Of a stretch of 64,000 nt of DNA, positions 23,858 to 33,442 are shown piece by piece (the stretch's first letter is position 1; every line of letters starts with the position of its first letter). The position numbers and the translations under genes are program-made. The notes below the pieces were generated by a model. The model saw only the letters and a list, made by a program, of their open reading frames with translations, ran no database searches and was not told where the DNA came from. The DNA is from Symbiodinium natans (taxonomy: Eukaryota; Sar; Dinophyceae; Suessiales; Symbiodiniaceae), in contig CAJNDS010000432.1 in assembly GCA_905221605.1 (NCBI GenBank), positions 1-64,000 on the forward strand, written 5' to 3'.

Positions 23858-24243
23858 GGTCAATAACAGTGTTCTTAATAGGGTTTCACTTGATTTTAAT
23901 TAACGTTTTAATAGGACTTCTTTTGATTCTAATCGGGTTTTTGTTACTTTTGAAAGATTTCTAATAATATGAATGAGATTTTTATCCCTTCTAATAAGAT
24001 TTGTATTAGGTTTAACGGGATTCGTATTGAAATAATAGAAATCCTTGTCGAATTAAGTTCAACTCCTATTACAATTGATTGAACTGCTATTAAAATTAGT
24101 AGAAGTCCGATTAGAAATGCTACGAAAAAAGAAGGCAAATAGAAATCTTGTTACATTAATAGAAATCCTCTTGAAATTAGAAGGATTCCGAATAAAAGCA
24201 ATAGGAATCCTACCAAACATGGCAGAGGAAATGTGGAATTGAG
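23858..24243. repeat. AT-rich island with degenerate ~20 bp periodicity
   Basis: About 385 bp of strongly AT-rich DNA, unlike its GC-balanced surroundings. Variants of (C/T)TAATAGGATTTC recur roughly every 20 bp on the left half and as AATAGAAATCCT on the right half, so the motif appears in opposite orientations on the two sides. No gene is seen. Origin unknown: possibly a diverged minisatellite, a transposon remnant or transferred organellar DNA. Confidence 0.7.
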
Positions 24244-24246
24244 CAT

Positions 24247-24345
24247 GGGGGGGGGGGGGCCCCCCCCCCCCCTTTCTTTGTAGGGATGGGGGGGGGGGGG
24301 AGGGGAGGGGGGTTTGTTGGGTGAAGGGGGGGGGAGGGGGGGGGT
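24247..24345. repeat. Homopolymer G/C tracts, right flank of the AT island
   Basis: A G13-C14-type palindrome is followed by long G runs broken by A and TTTGTTGGG. Together with 23668-23857 it encloses the AT-rich island. Confidence 0.9.
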
Positions 24346-24439
24346 TACCTTGAATATCCGCAGGCCTCTTTTTTACGCACTCTCAGTTCCCCCTCTCCTC
24401 TGCATCGATAGTAGTGCACCATGTGATGATAGGCCGCTT

Positions 24440-25720
24440 AGGCCCCTCAGACCTCATGGTACCCGAAAATGTGACTTTGCATGAGGCCTGAGAAGCACAG
24501 GATGTCTGGTAAAAGGAGCTTCGCTTCCAGTGGTGTTTCTTGCTGCCCAGATGTCGGAATCTTCGAGCCCGTTGCTGAGGTCAACACGAGTCTTCAGAAC
24601 ATGGAGCTGGCCTTCGAGGTGGAGATCGAAAAGGCGGGCACTGCGGGGCAGCAGGCTTTCGAAGTCTTTCGGAGTTGGGTGGCCTTCTGCGCCATTGGCA
24701 GCTGGGATGTAGATAGTATCCACTGCCTTCTTTCGCTAGAGCGGTGCAATCGCATAGGAAACGCATAGGAAAACAATGACACTTCGGTTCCATGCTTCCA
24801 TGCCTACCTCAGCAGGGCCCAGATTCGCGTTTGGGAGCACAGCTGATGCCCGTTCAGCACGAAAGGATGTATGTCTCTCAGCTTCCGCGTGGGATATGCT
24901 GAAGGGAGCTACCTTTGACCTCAACTCAGGCTGCAAATCTGCAGTGTTTCTGATGATGGTCTCATTCATGACCACAACCTGAAGGCCTGAGCATGCTTGC
25001 ATATGCTTAATCGCAGGGGGTGGCACGCCACTGGGTGGCTCCTTTGCAGGTGAGCCAGGATAGCCACGACACTGTTGGCATCTCGCCGGCTGGAATGCTC
25101 TGGTGGCATGTGCCGCATGCCCAGCGTGCCCAGGGAGCCCAGCTCACCAAGATTTTTTCAGAAAAGCATGAAGCAGGGCATCTCAAGAAAACCAGCTAGT
25201 CAGACGGATTTGCTGGGAGCCTGTCATGCTTCAGCTCAGGCCGTTGCTTCGGGAGAGTGACATCATCGAGTCTGCAAGGGCTTTGGCAGCATTCCCCTGA
25301 CCCTTGCAGAAGCTGTTGCAGCAAAAGTCCAGGTCAACGGAAAGACAGGGGCTACAAACATGATGAATGAGCTGAAGTCGTGTGAGCCACGGTGGCAAGC
25401 AGGCAGTTGTAGCCCTGCCATATGAGCGGCTGCATTGGCATAAACCCTCTACTTGTATGAAAGGAGCATGAAAGGAGTAAGCTGGGGAGTTCGGTTGGTG
25501 CGGTCTGGCGCGCGTAGAGTGCGATAGCTTCTGCGAGAGGGTTAAGCTCGCCATAGCATCCGCCAGCACGTGAAGAGGACTGCAAGGGTGGCGCGAGAGG
25601 TCGCAGAAGAACCCTTCATTTTCAGCTGCCATGGGTGCGGACTGTGTGATGTCTGTCCAGATTTGTCTAGTCTGGCTTAAAACGCGAGACCACCTGTTCG
25701 ATATCCCTGTCGATTCCCCG
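24440..25720 (-). CDS. Possible minus-strand gene fragments, unrecognised
   Basis: Minus-strand frames at 24454-24723 (DTIYIPAANGAEGHP), 24736-25026 (MQACSGLQVVVMNETI) and 25550-25650 (ENEGFFCDLSRHP) look more protein-like than the opposing frames. No family is recognised, no splice chain was confirmed, and the + frame at 24481-24768 is also open. If real, this would be one of the few minus-strand genes here. Treat as tentative. Confidence 0.2.
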
Positions 25721-27366
25721 CTCCTCAAAGAAATGGTCGTGAACAAGGGTCGTTGCGAGCCCGAGCAGTTGCTCGTTCCTCTTGGCTCTTCTTCTGCCCG
25801 CCCGATGAGAACCTTTCATATCCAAATCAAGTGTTCGCTGGGTTTTGGCCACAGCTCACGTGAGTTGTGGTCCGGTTCGGAACCGCGCAAGCAACGAGGA
25901 ACGGCTTTCTTTGTGCCTTCGCCGACGTCTGGTCGGCGGCGCCAGCTTCTGAGCCTTTTTGCAGATTTGCCAAAAGGATGCCTGGTTTTCCGCCCATTGT
26001 CTTTACATCGCTGAGGCTTCAGTGCTTCCTTTGCTTTTTGAGGAGAGGCTGAGTCGCCGTGAGGACGAGAGGCGCTGTGGGCGCTTCGTTTGGCTGTTAT
26101 TGGTGCTCGGAGCAAGTCGCTCAAAAGGGGGGGGTGGTGACTGGCTCTGCGACTCTGCGAGGTGGGGATGCAACCTTGTGGCTCCTTCGGACAAGAGTGA
26201 CAGCTTGGAGGCGAAAGTGGGTACCAGACTTCATCGGATGTCGGTGCTTTTTGTGTACAACGTTATACAGTCCTCCCACGTCCTCCCTCTTCACAGGTTG
26301 TGGATGGTGCAGGGGCAGCATTCCCATCGGACAAGGCAGGTCATGACCGAACATCCGATCATCCGAGAGTCCCAGCTCGGCTAAGGGCTAAGGGCTAAGG
26401 GCTCACTTTGCTTCCTTTTTTGCCAGGAGTAAACCAAGGACAGGCAAGGACAAATGAACAGCAGCTCGCGGACAGCTTGAGCAAGTCGTTTCTGGTCGTT
26501 CCGGGTGTGTGATCGACGTTGCCAGCTCGATCCAAACTTGTCGCACCATCGGGTGAGGAGTCAGCGGAAGAGTAGCCTCATGCTGGTCGAACAACAAGCA
26601 AAGGTACATGTGTCAAATTAACGAGATCTCTGCATGCAGTCGGCACACCTCTGCTGGCACGTTCAGGTCGAGCAAGGCAAACCGATCTCAATGTTTCAAG
26701 AGGCATCGTGGGTACTCAAAAGGAGCTGGAGTTCGAAAATGGAGCTCAAGACGTTGGAAGTAAGCTAGTGGATCAAAGACGAATGAATGATGCCAAGCTC
26801 CGCTGCATAAAGGTGTGATTACTAAAAAAAGTTGTTTGAGCGGCTCTTTGCACCAGCAAAGGATTGACATCTCCATCAGGTGTAACGAAGAGATCGGCAG
26901 TCGCACGCATGCGTGGCCACCCCGTGGCCACCCCGTGGCACCCCGCGCAAGGCAAGCCCAAGTCTGACGCTTCGTCCTGGGGATCGCATCGTAGCTGCAG
27001 CCTCGGTGGTCGGTGCCGACCCAAGTGCGAAGTCAATCATGCACGATACATTGCGATACTGGCACACTCTTGTAGATTCTGGTTTCATGAAAGCCCGGTA
27101 GCGTGACGGATCTTCATCAGGTTCAAGAATGCTGGACACTTTGCGTGACGACGCGCTGCTGTCTGTGAGCGGGCTCCTCGGGCGGGGGAGGGGGGCTGGC
27201 CGTCGAGGCTGTAGCCGCAGCCATGCTCAGCCACGCACTGCCACGCTGGAGGCCTACTGGTGGTTCGTGGCGTGCTGGTGCCCCCTGGGCTGATCCAATC
27301 TTCTCCCAAGGAGGCCAGAGCCGCCGAGATCCTTTCTCTGTCATCCCCCTTGGTTTTTCTGTGCAG
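25721..27366. other. Unassigned region
   Basis: Short frames on both strands, none convincing. A small tandem GGCTAAGGGCTAAGG lies at 26380-26402 and a repeated CCCGTGGCA at 26922-26945. No recognisable domain. Confidence 0.35.
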
Positions 27367-28246
27367 GTGTCGTGCGGGCCACTTCGAAAAGGAGAGGGAC
27401 AGAAACTGGGCATTCGAATCGGGCGCCGCGCTGAGCTGAAGGATAGGTGGAGTTTTTCGTACAGTCTTCGTATCGTGGCCTGAGAGCATCCTCCAGGCAC
27501 TGCTTCGAAAGCCCTCCTGCGCCAGCTTCCGAACGATGGGTTTACCGCGGCCATTGTTGGAGATGGAGTTTCGTCCTTCTCTGAGGCACGGGATCCTTCT
27601 TGGACCTGGCTGTGCCAGCTCCATGGTCGTCAAGGAGGTCGGGTCTGGTGCAGATCCTGCTCGGCGTGGCTTGCAAAAGGGGGCTGACCGAGTAGTTCGA
27701 AGACCAGGTCGTGCGTGGTCATCTTGTAGATCAATGGAATCAGCAGCACCGGTCTAAGCCATTCCTATCGACATTGTCGGCTTCACCTTCTAGCCGCTGC
27801 TTACTGCTTGTGTTGCAGAGGCACTGAAGTCTCGGCATGCAATTAGCACGTGCAAGGCAGGCGACCTCTGGTGGTGACACATTGCTTCCGAGCTGCGTGA
27901 TTGTGGCTGTGAACGGTCGGCGTCAATCCCAAGAGCGGCCCGTCCGCAACCTCCGCAGAAGCAACCGTGCGAGCCACACAGATCAGCAAGCCACTAGAGA
28001 AGCTGACGAGGGGGCGGTAAGGCGCTGTAGCATGCTGCCACCGAAGTGAACCCAGGTTCACCAAAGAGCTGGCGAAGCCTGTTGTCACCATTGTGTCGCA
28101 GACTTGGCTACCGGCCACAGAGTCAAAGCGAGACACGGGAGCCGCCTGTGAGAGGTTCCGGCCCTTGCTGGCTGAGCTTGTCAAGACTGAGTCTCCAGAG
28201 TTTGTGGAGCCGACCGAGCCGACCAAGGTGCCCAAGTGTCGTTAGT
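27367..28246 (+). CDS. Protein with a split PDZ-like domain
   Basis: Four + strand pieces read as one PDZ domain in order. 27367-27424, after GTGCAG|, gives LRKGEGQKLGIRIG (carboxylate loop and beta-2). ~27617-27690 gives MVVKEVGSGADPARRGLQKG (beta-3 to alpha-A). ~27892-27950 gives VIVAVNGRR (the GDxIxxVNG strand). ~28061-28246 gives ELAKPVVTIVSQ (alpha-B and beta-6), followed by ~45 residues ending KVPKCR at a TAG. PDZ domains bind C-terminal peptides and scaffold complexes. Exact splice sites were not all fixed. The usual GDR before the VNG strand was not found. An upstream exon is probably missing. Confidence 0.5.
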
Positions 28247-28671
28247 CTCCCTGGGGTTCCCCGTTGCTTTGTGCTTCCTTGTGCCTGGTAGGTCCAAGAG
28301 CCGGCCAGTGAAAGCTCCAACCACGCGAGAACCCTGCACCTCAACATCGACGAGGATTGCAGCACGCAGCGATCGGGAAAACCAGCCATTTTGAGGGAGG
28401 GCAGGGTTATCTTAGGGCTTGAATCAAGAGGAGGCTCTTCGACCGTGGCCTGCAGCAGCTCTGCGCCGCTGGGCCGAAGCCTCAGCCTGCGCCAGCTTTC
28501 TTGGCTTTCTTGCATGGCACGAGTTGATCACTGGCACCAGTTGGCCCTAGCCGAGGCACCGCGTTGGCTGCTTCCGCGTCCTTTCGAGGACGGTTTGGGC
28601 GGGAGTGCGGAGCAGTTCAGACCACTTCCTCGGGAAAGTCGCTTATCCATGATGATAGAGCAAAAGATCAA

Positions 28672-28772
28672 TGCACCTCTTCCAGGAGCGCCTGCGGGAC
28701 AGGCTTCGCCATCTGCGGTGCGAGCTTCTCGATGCACCAGTACTTTTTTCAATGGCTCGGAATATACATATA
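28672..28772 (+). CDS. Exon-like stretch, unrecognised
   Basis: One + frame encodes a charged helical segment (MHLFQERLRDRLRHLRCELL) and then runs into an AT-rich ATACA tract (28763-28795). Probably an exon of the gene following the PDZ-like protein, or of the same gene. No family recognised. Confidence 0.25.
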
Positions 28773-29003
28773 CACATATACAGTATACATATTCATTTGC
28801 TTGTTTGGTGTGCTTACCAGCTGAAAGGTTCTGCGTTTGCATCGAAAGACCGGCTGATGAGTCACTGCATGGAGCTCAGTGGATCGGATCGTGAGATCGC
28901 CTGGGCTGCGCTATGTTTTTGTGGCACCGTGGGACAGCCCTAGGCGCCTAGGACTACACCTTCAGCACGACCGCGCGAGCCTCAGAAGCAAAAGGCAAAA
29001 GAT

Positions 29004-29590
29004 GTGTTGTCATCCCTTTGGCGCCGAGGGGAAGGCCTGCAGGTGCTGGAGGCCCTTGATGTGCAATATGTACATCATATGAATCATGTGAATCATATGG
29101 CCCTTGACGTCCTTCATGTCCAGAGACCACTTCTGAGCACCTCTTGGCAGGTTGCCGAGGGCGGCCTGGTGGCGAACCACAACCTGGCAAGGCCCGGTGC
29201 AGAATGTCCGAGCTTCGAGGTCGCAGCTGCCTTTCTGCCTCCTCGCAGTTCCGGAGAAACTGGCGTGCGCTGCGGCGACTGGTTGGTTGCTGTTGGCAGC
29301 ACCACCGCCCCAGCTGCAATGGTGCGCGGGAGAAATTCTTAATCCATCTTGGGGTAGTCTCGAAGGGGCTTGCTGCACGCTGGTTGCCCTCTTGTCAGAT
29401 GGAGCAACTTGCAAAGCCAGGGCAGAATGATCTCGTGCTTGGCTCAGGCTTTTCTCAACATATGTTTGGCAGATGTAAAGAAGCTCTCTTAGGAGCTCCG
29501 GTTCGCACGGCCAGCCGCGAAATCCGCTCCTGGCGCCGGATTCCCCGAACTTCGAAGCTTGTGATGGAATGTGGCGCGGTGACCCGTTGA
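29004..29590 (+). CDS. Exon-like stretch with a PDZ-like GD motif, unrecognised
   Basis: Two overlapping + frames are open. One contains TGVRCGDWLVAVGSTT near 29258-29308, which resembles the GD-loop strand of a PDZ domain. The other encodes EKFLIHLGVVSKGLAARW further on. This could be a second PDZ in the gene that starts before 27367. Boundaries and frame are unresolved. Confidence 0.2.
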
Positions 29591-31257
29591 CTCACATTGG
29601 CTGAGGTGTGGGAAATCGACTTGAGGAGGGGTGTGAACGAAGGCACGTTCCGGTAGCCCGAACCGTATCTTTCCGAACAGCTTAGTGCAAATGTAGCTAT
29701 GTGCAACTGCATCACTTTGTCATATACGGACAAGTGGTCTGGTGCATGAAAGGCTGGGGCCTGGAGTTGTCTGAAGTCATGATGACCACTCCAGCTGGGC
29801 TCGGGCCTTGGCGTCGCGCGCTTCGCGAGCAGTGCACTGTACTCAGAGCCCTGTCTCCACTCCGCGACCTGAATTTGTGATCATTTGCGCAGGCCACGAA
29901 GTGCCGGTGTCCTCCGGGTGCAAAGGATCGCAGCGGGCTAAGCTGGCAGAGAGCCTTTTGCGGCGTGATATGGTGCGCTGCCTCCCGATCCCTGAGGCTG
30001 AGGAGGGTGCACTGAGCCAGTGGAATGGATGCCAATCCGTGCAGCGGGCGACCTGGACCTTGTCCGCTGATGTGTGGACAGCGGGGGGGGTGGGGGTGGG
30101 GGCTTCACCGAATTTGAATGAGGTGGCGTGTGGAGCCTCATGACCTGCTCGTTGCCTGTGAGCCGGAGGCATGATGGTGCCGATGTAGCACATTGTTGTG
30201 ACACTGTGACCATAGCGACCACCTCCTAAGCTCAACCTGTGCTAACCCTCGCGTGGATGAATGCTGCCAAGCCTTAGCGATAATGGGCGAGTGCATGTAT
30301 TGCAAACCTGTCGTTGCGTGGATTATGATGGAATGGTCGATGCCTGGGTACCTGCATTTCAGCTTTGGATACACCGGAGACGGTCAAATTTGAACCACTA
30401 ACCAACTAACCGAACACAAGTGCGGCATCTTGAACGACTGGCAGGTGGACCCAAAACGGGTTCTGCAAAGGCTTCGCGAGGCACGGGAAGCCAGGTGACA
30501 AGCTCAGACTCCCAGCGTTTCTTGGCATACTCTTGCGATACGGAACTCTGCTTCCGAGGTTAACACTTCTCAGATGGCACAAAGGTGCTGCTCCTGAGCC
30601 CGAGGCCACATGGCCCAGAATGCCACATGGCCGCCCCAAACCCCCCCCAAACGCGTTTGTCCTCTCTCGGCCAGGCCCTGGCTTCTGAGCCCACCAGGAC
30701 CAGCTTCGAGGCTTTGAAGCCCAGATCTACAGATTGCGCCGAGCATTGTGGCATATTGTGCCTATGCGCTTGTGTCAGCCCTCCACCAGGTCGTCATCTC
30801 AAGGACAGGCGCAGATCGCCTGGGGCTGCGCTTGCAGCCGCCGCAGGCTCAGAGATGCAATGAACTTTGAAGTCTTCGGTTCCTTGGGTGAGCTTGCATG
30901 GGTGGAGCCAGAGCATCAACAAGCACCTTAGCTGCCGCGATCTAGGTGTTCGCGCGATCCTACGCGCACACTGGTTGCGGAGGCCATTTGGTCAGGTCGT
31001 ACCATTCCTGTTGGCTTTGATGGTTGTTTTGGGGGGCCTATAGATTGGCGGTAGCGTAGGCAACGCATGCTTCAAGGAGGGGTCAGACGGGTCAGACCGG
31101 TCAGACGGGTGAGACGGACAGCAATTGCATGAGAGGAAGCTGTGGGTGGAAAGATGAGCTGATGGAAGTACACCCAATGGCACTGCCCGCACCTGCCCCC
31201 TGAACCTGACAAGAAATCCCAAACCTCAAGCCATCTCGAGCCCATCCGCCCCAACCG
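29591..31257. other. Unassigned region
   Basis: Scattered open frames on both strands with no recognisable motif. Small G-runs occur at 30080-30105. Confidence 0.35.
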
Positions 31258-31441
31258 CAAATGGGACATTGCAGGTGGTGCCGGACAGTTTGGTGGACAG
31301 ACACAACAAGGCAAGGCAGGCAACACAGGACCGCACAAACAAGTTCTGTTCCTGCCCAGCTGTTCTCGAGGCTTCGCCCGAGAATCAGATCATGGAAGGA
31401 GATGAGGTCGCCCTACTCAGCGGGCTGCTGTTGCAACCATG
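31258..31441 (+). CDS. Exon-like stretch, unrecognised
   Basis: One + frame is open for ~60 codons with balanced composition (GTLQVVPDSLVDRHNKA; ENQIMEGDEVALLSG), ending at a TGA at 31439. No family recognised and no neighbouring exon fixed. Confidence 0.28.
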
Positions 31442-31859
31442 ACTCCACTGACCAGCTGCTCACGATGGGTTGGTAGTTAGTGGCAGGTGGACTCGGTCAA
31501 TGGCGAGGGTGATCCCAACAGATTTGCCCACTGCTGTTCACAGCACCGAGCTCGGCTTGCTTCTGATGCGAAGCCGGGTAACGTGTGCAGACTTAGAAGA
31601 CTTAGCATGTTGGATGTGTCTTAAGATGTCTAAAGCGCGCGACCACCAGGGGAATGTCGGCCTTGGCTACAGGATACCTACCGAGGATCCGACGTGATGC
31701 TTGAAATGTCGTGCCCTGCCGAGGTCAACGATTGTTTTCAGAGTGACCCGCCGCTCCAAAAGGCGCAGTGGAGGCTTGGAACACTGGAACACGGCCTCTG
31801 AGAGTTCCTTTCAGGGTCCGTCGTAGAACACAACACACCCCAACCAGGTGCTCATCAGA

Positions 31860-32150
31860 TAGCGAGCCAGGAGGAGACAGGAAGCAAAAGTCTTCCAGAA
31901 GCAGGCCATACAGTTTCAGAGGTGCAGCAGGCATCGGCCCGTCTCCAAAACAGCGACGCAGCCGAAGTCGCCGGCGACGAGGAAGAAGCGGACGAGGCCG
32001 CGGAGGCCGAGGAGGTCGAGGAGGCCGCGGAGGCCGAGGAGGCCGAGGAGGCCGCGGAGGCCGAGGAGGCCGCGGAGGCCGAGGAGGCCGAGGAGGCCGA
32101 GGAGGGGGCGCCCCCTCCGGAGGAGACACAGGAGCCCTGTGAGGCCCTGA
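31860..32150 (+). CDS. Glu/Ala-rich low-complexity exon
   Basis: The favoured + frame reads EETGSKSLPEAGHTVSE, then QNSDAAEVAGDEEEADEA, a run of EAEEVEEAAEAEE-type repeats, and GAPPPEETQEPC. The repeats come from a 15 bp-based minisatellite. A second + frame is open across the same DNA and reads as Arg/Gly (RGG-like) repeats. I favour the acidic frame because its flanks are protein-like on both sides. Function unknown. Confidence 0.35.
31991..32108. repeat. GAGGCCGCG minisatellite
   Basis: Imperfect tandem copies of GAGGCCGAG and GCGGAGGCC, phase-locked to multiples of 3 bp so that all three + frames stay open. Confidence 0.9.
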
Positions 32151-32768
32151 ACACAACTTTACACAGTTTTCCATCTCTTTGTTTGCACTTTGGCCAGAAA
32201 GGTTGTTTAGCTGGAAGTTAAACTGAAGGCTCGCTTTGAGTTCGTTTGCCAAGAGGTGTCTCCACCAGGGCCTGTGGACACTGCTTCGCCTGGTTCGCTG
32301 TGTGCGAACGAAGGCTCCAAGCTCCAGCATTTTTAGTTTTAGTAGACTCTGCGCATCTCTGCAGAGATGTCAGAGATGTCAGGCGCGCCTAGCTCGACAC
32401 CGAGGCCCGTGCAGCCACGGCAACCATGGCAAGGCCGCACATTTCCTGTGTGACTGAGGCGCCAGCTGCCCGCTGACCCAGACCACGGCGAGTACATTCT
32501 GGCACGGCACCCTGAGGCTTCCCTGAGGCTTCCCTGATGTTTTTTCGGACATTGCAGACGCGTGGCAGGCACAGCGCGAAGAAGCCGAAACAGGGAAGGT
32601 GCCCCTTCAGCCGAGGCATGGTGGTGCCAGCCATGAGAGCACCTGCTTGGATTCAGCTTGTGTGAGTCTCATTGAGTCTCCTTGTCAGGGTGCTGGGAAC
32701 TGCAACTGCCTGCATGAAGGCCGGCTTGCCTTGTCATTCCTGTCATTCCAGTACTTTACGGTCTTGGC

Positions 32769-32960
32769 TTGAAGGCGAGAGAGTCCTCTTCTCGAGAGCT
32801 CGCGTCACTACTTTTGCTTCCACCAGCGACGGTGGCGACGGCACTCGCCTCGCTGGGTGCCGGCCTGGATGGACCCTCGCGCCAACGCTTCCAGGCTGGC
32901 CTCAGCTGCTTGCAGGCGCGGGCAGGTCAAAGGATGTCAAAGGCATCAGCACATCTCCTC
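32769..32960 (+). CDS. Exon-like stretch, unrecognised
   Basis: One + frame encodes ARESSSRELASLLLLPPATV and then LASLGAGLDGPSRQRFQ with QRMSKASAHLLTIQ, ending at CAAG|TCAGG near 32970. Composition looks like real protein. It precedes a pyrimidine tract and the elongase gene. No family recognised. Confidence 0.3.
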
Positions 32961-33049
32961 ACCATACAAGTCAGGACCTGTCGGGCTCCATGCAGGAGCT
33001 CTTGGCTGACATGGCTGACGGGAAGAGCGCGCGGATTTAAATCGCTCGC

Positions 33050-33176
33050 TCTTTCACTGTCTGTGTCTGTCTCTGTCTATTTCTCTCGTTCTCTCTCCCT
33101 CTCGTTCCCTCTCTCTCTCTCTTTCTTTCTTGCCTTCTTTCTTTCCTTTCTTTCTTTTGTTCTGTCTTCTCTTGCA
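33050..33176. repeat. CT-rich pyrimidine tract
   Basis: CTCT/TCTT microsatellite-like DNA, open in several frames only because of its composition. Probably intron or 5' region of the next gene. Confidence 0.85.
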
Positions 33177-33442
33177 TTTGCTGCTCCGGACGGAAGTCTT
33201 CACTGTGTGCTGCTGCGTGGAGTCCAAGAGAATTGCTCGACTGCGCGAAGTTGCGGCTCAAAAGGCGCTGGGCTAGTGACTGGATGCATCTCCAGTTCGG
33301 GTCTGTTGCGCTGCCACGCCAACTGCCGTTGCAAGGCTGCTCGGCAGAGTTTAGAGTATCTTCTTGTACTTACGCACTCTTCGTTCTCCACCGCGCATTC
33401 ACAGGTCTCGCTCGTTTTCCACCAAGTCCAAGGCTGGTCGAG

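Noticed and set aside
23563..23964. Proline-rich (extensin-like) protein
   Set aside because: Comes from a homopolymer C tract; no signal peptide or flanking protein sequence supports it.
27085..27633. 182-codon minus-strand frame
   Set aside because: Overlaps the + strand PDZ-like exons, which carry recognisable motifs and a splice acceptor.
31725..32330. 201-codon minus-strand Pro/Arg-rich frame
   Set aside because: Opposite strand of the GAGGCC minisatellite; its composition is explained by the repeat.
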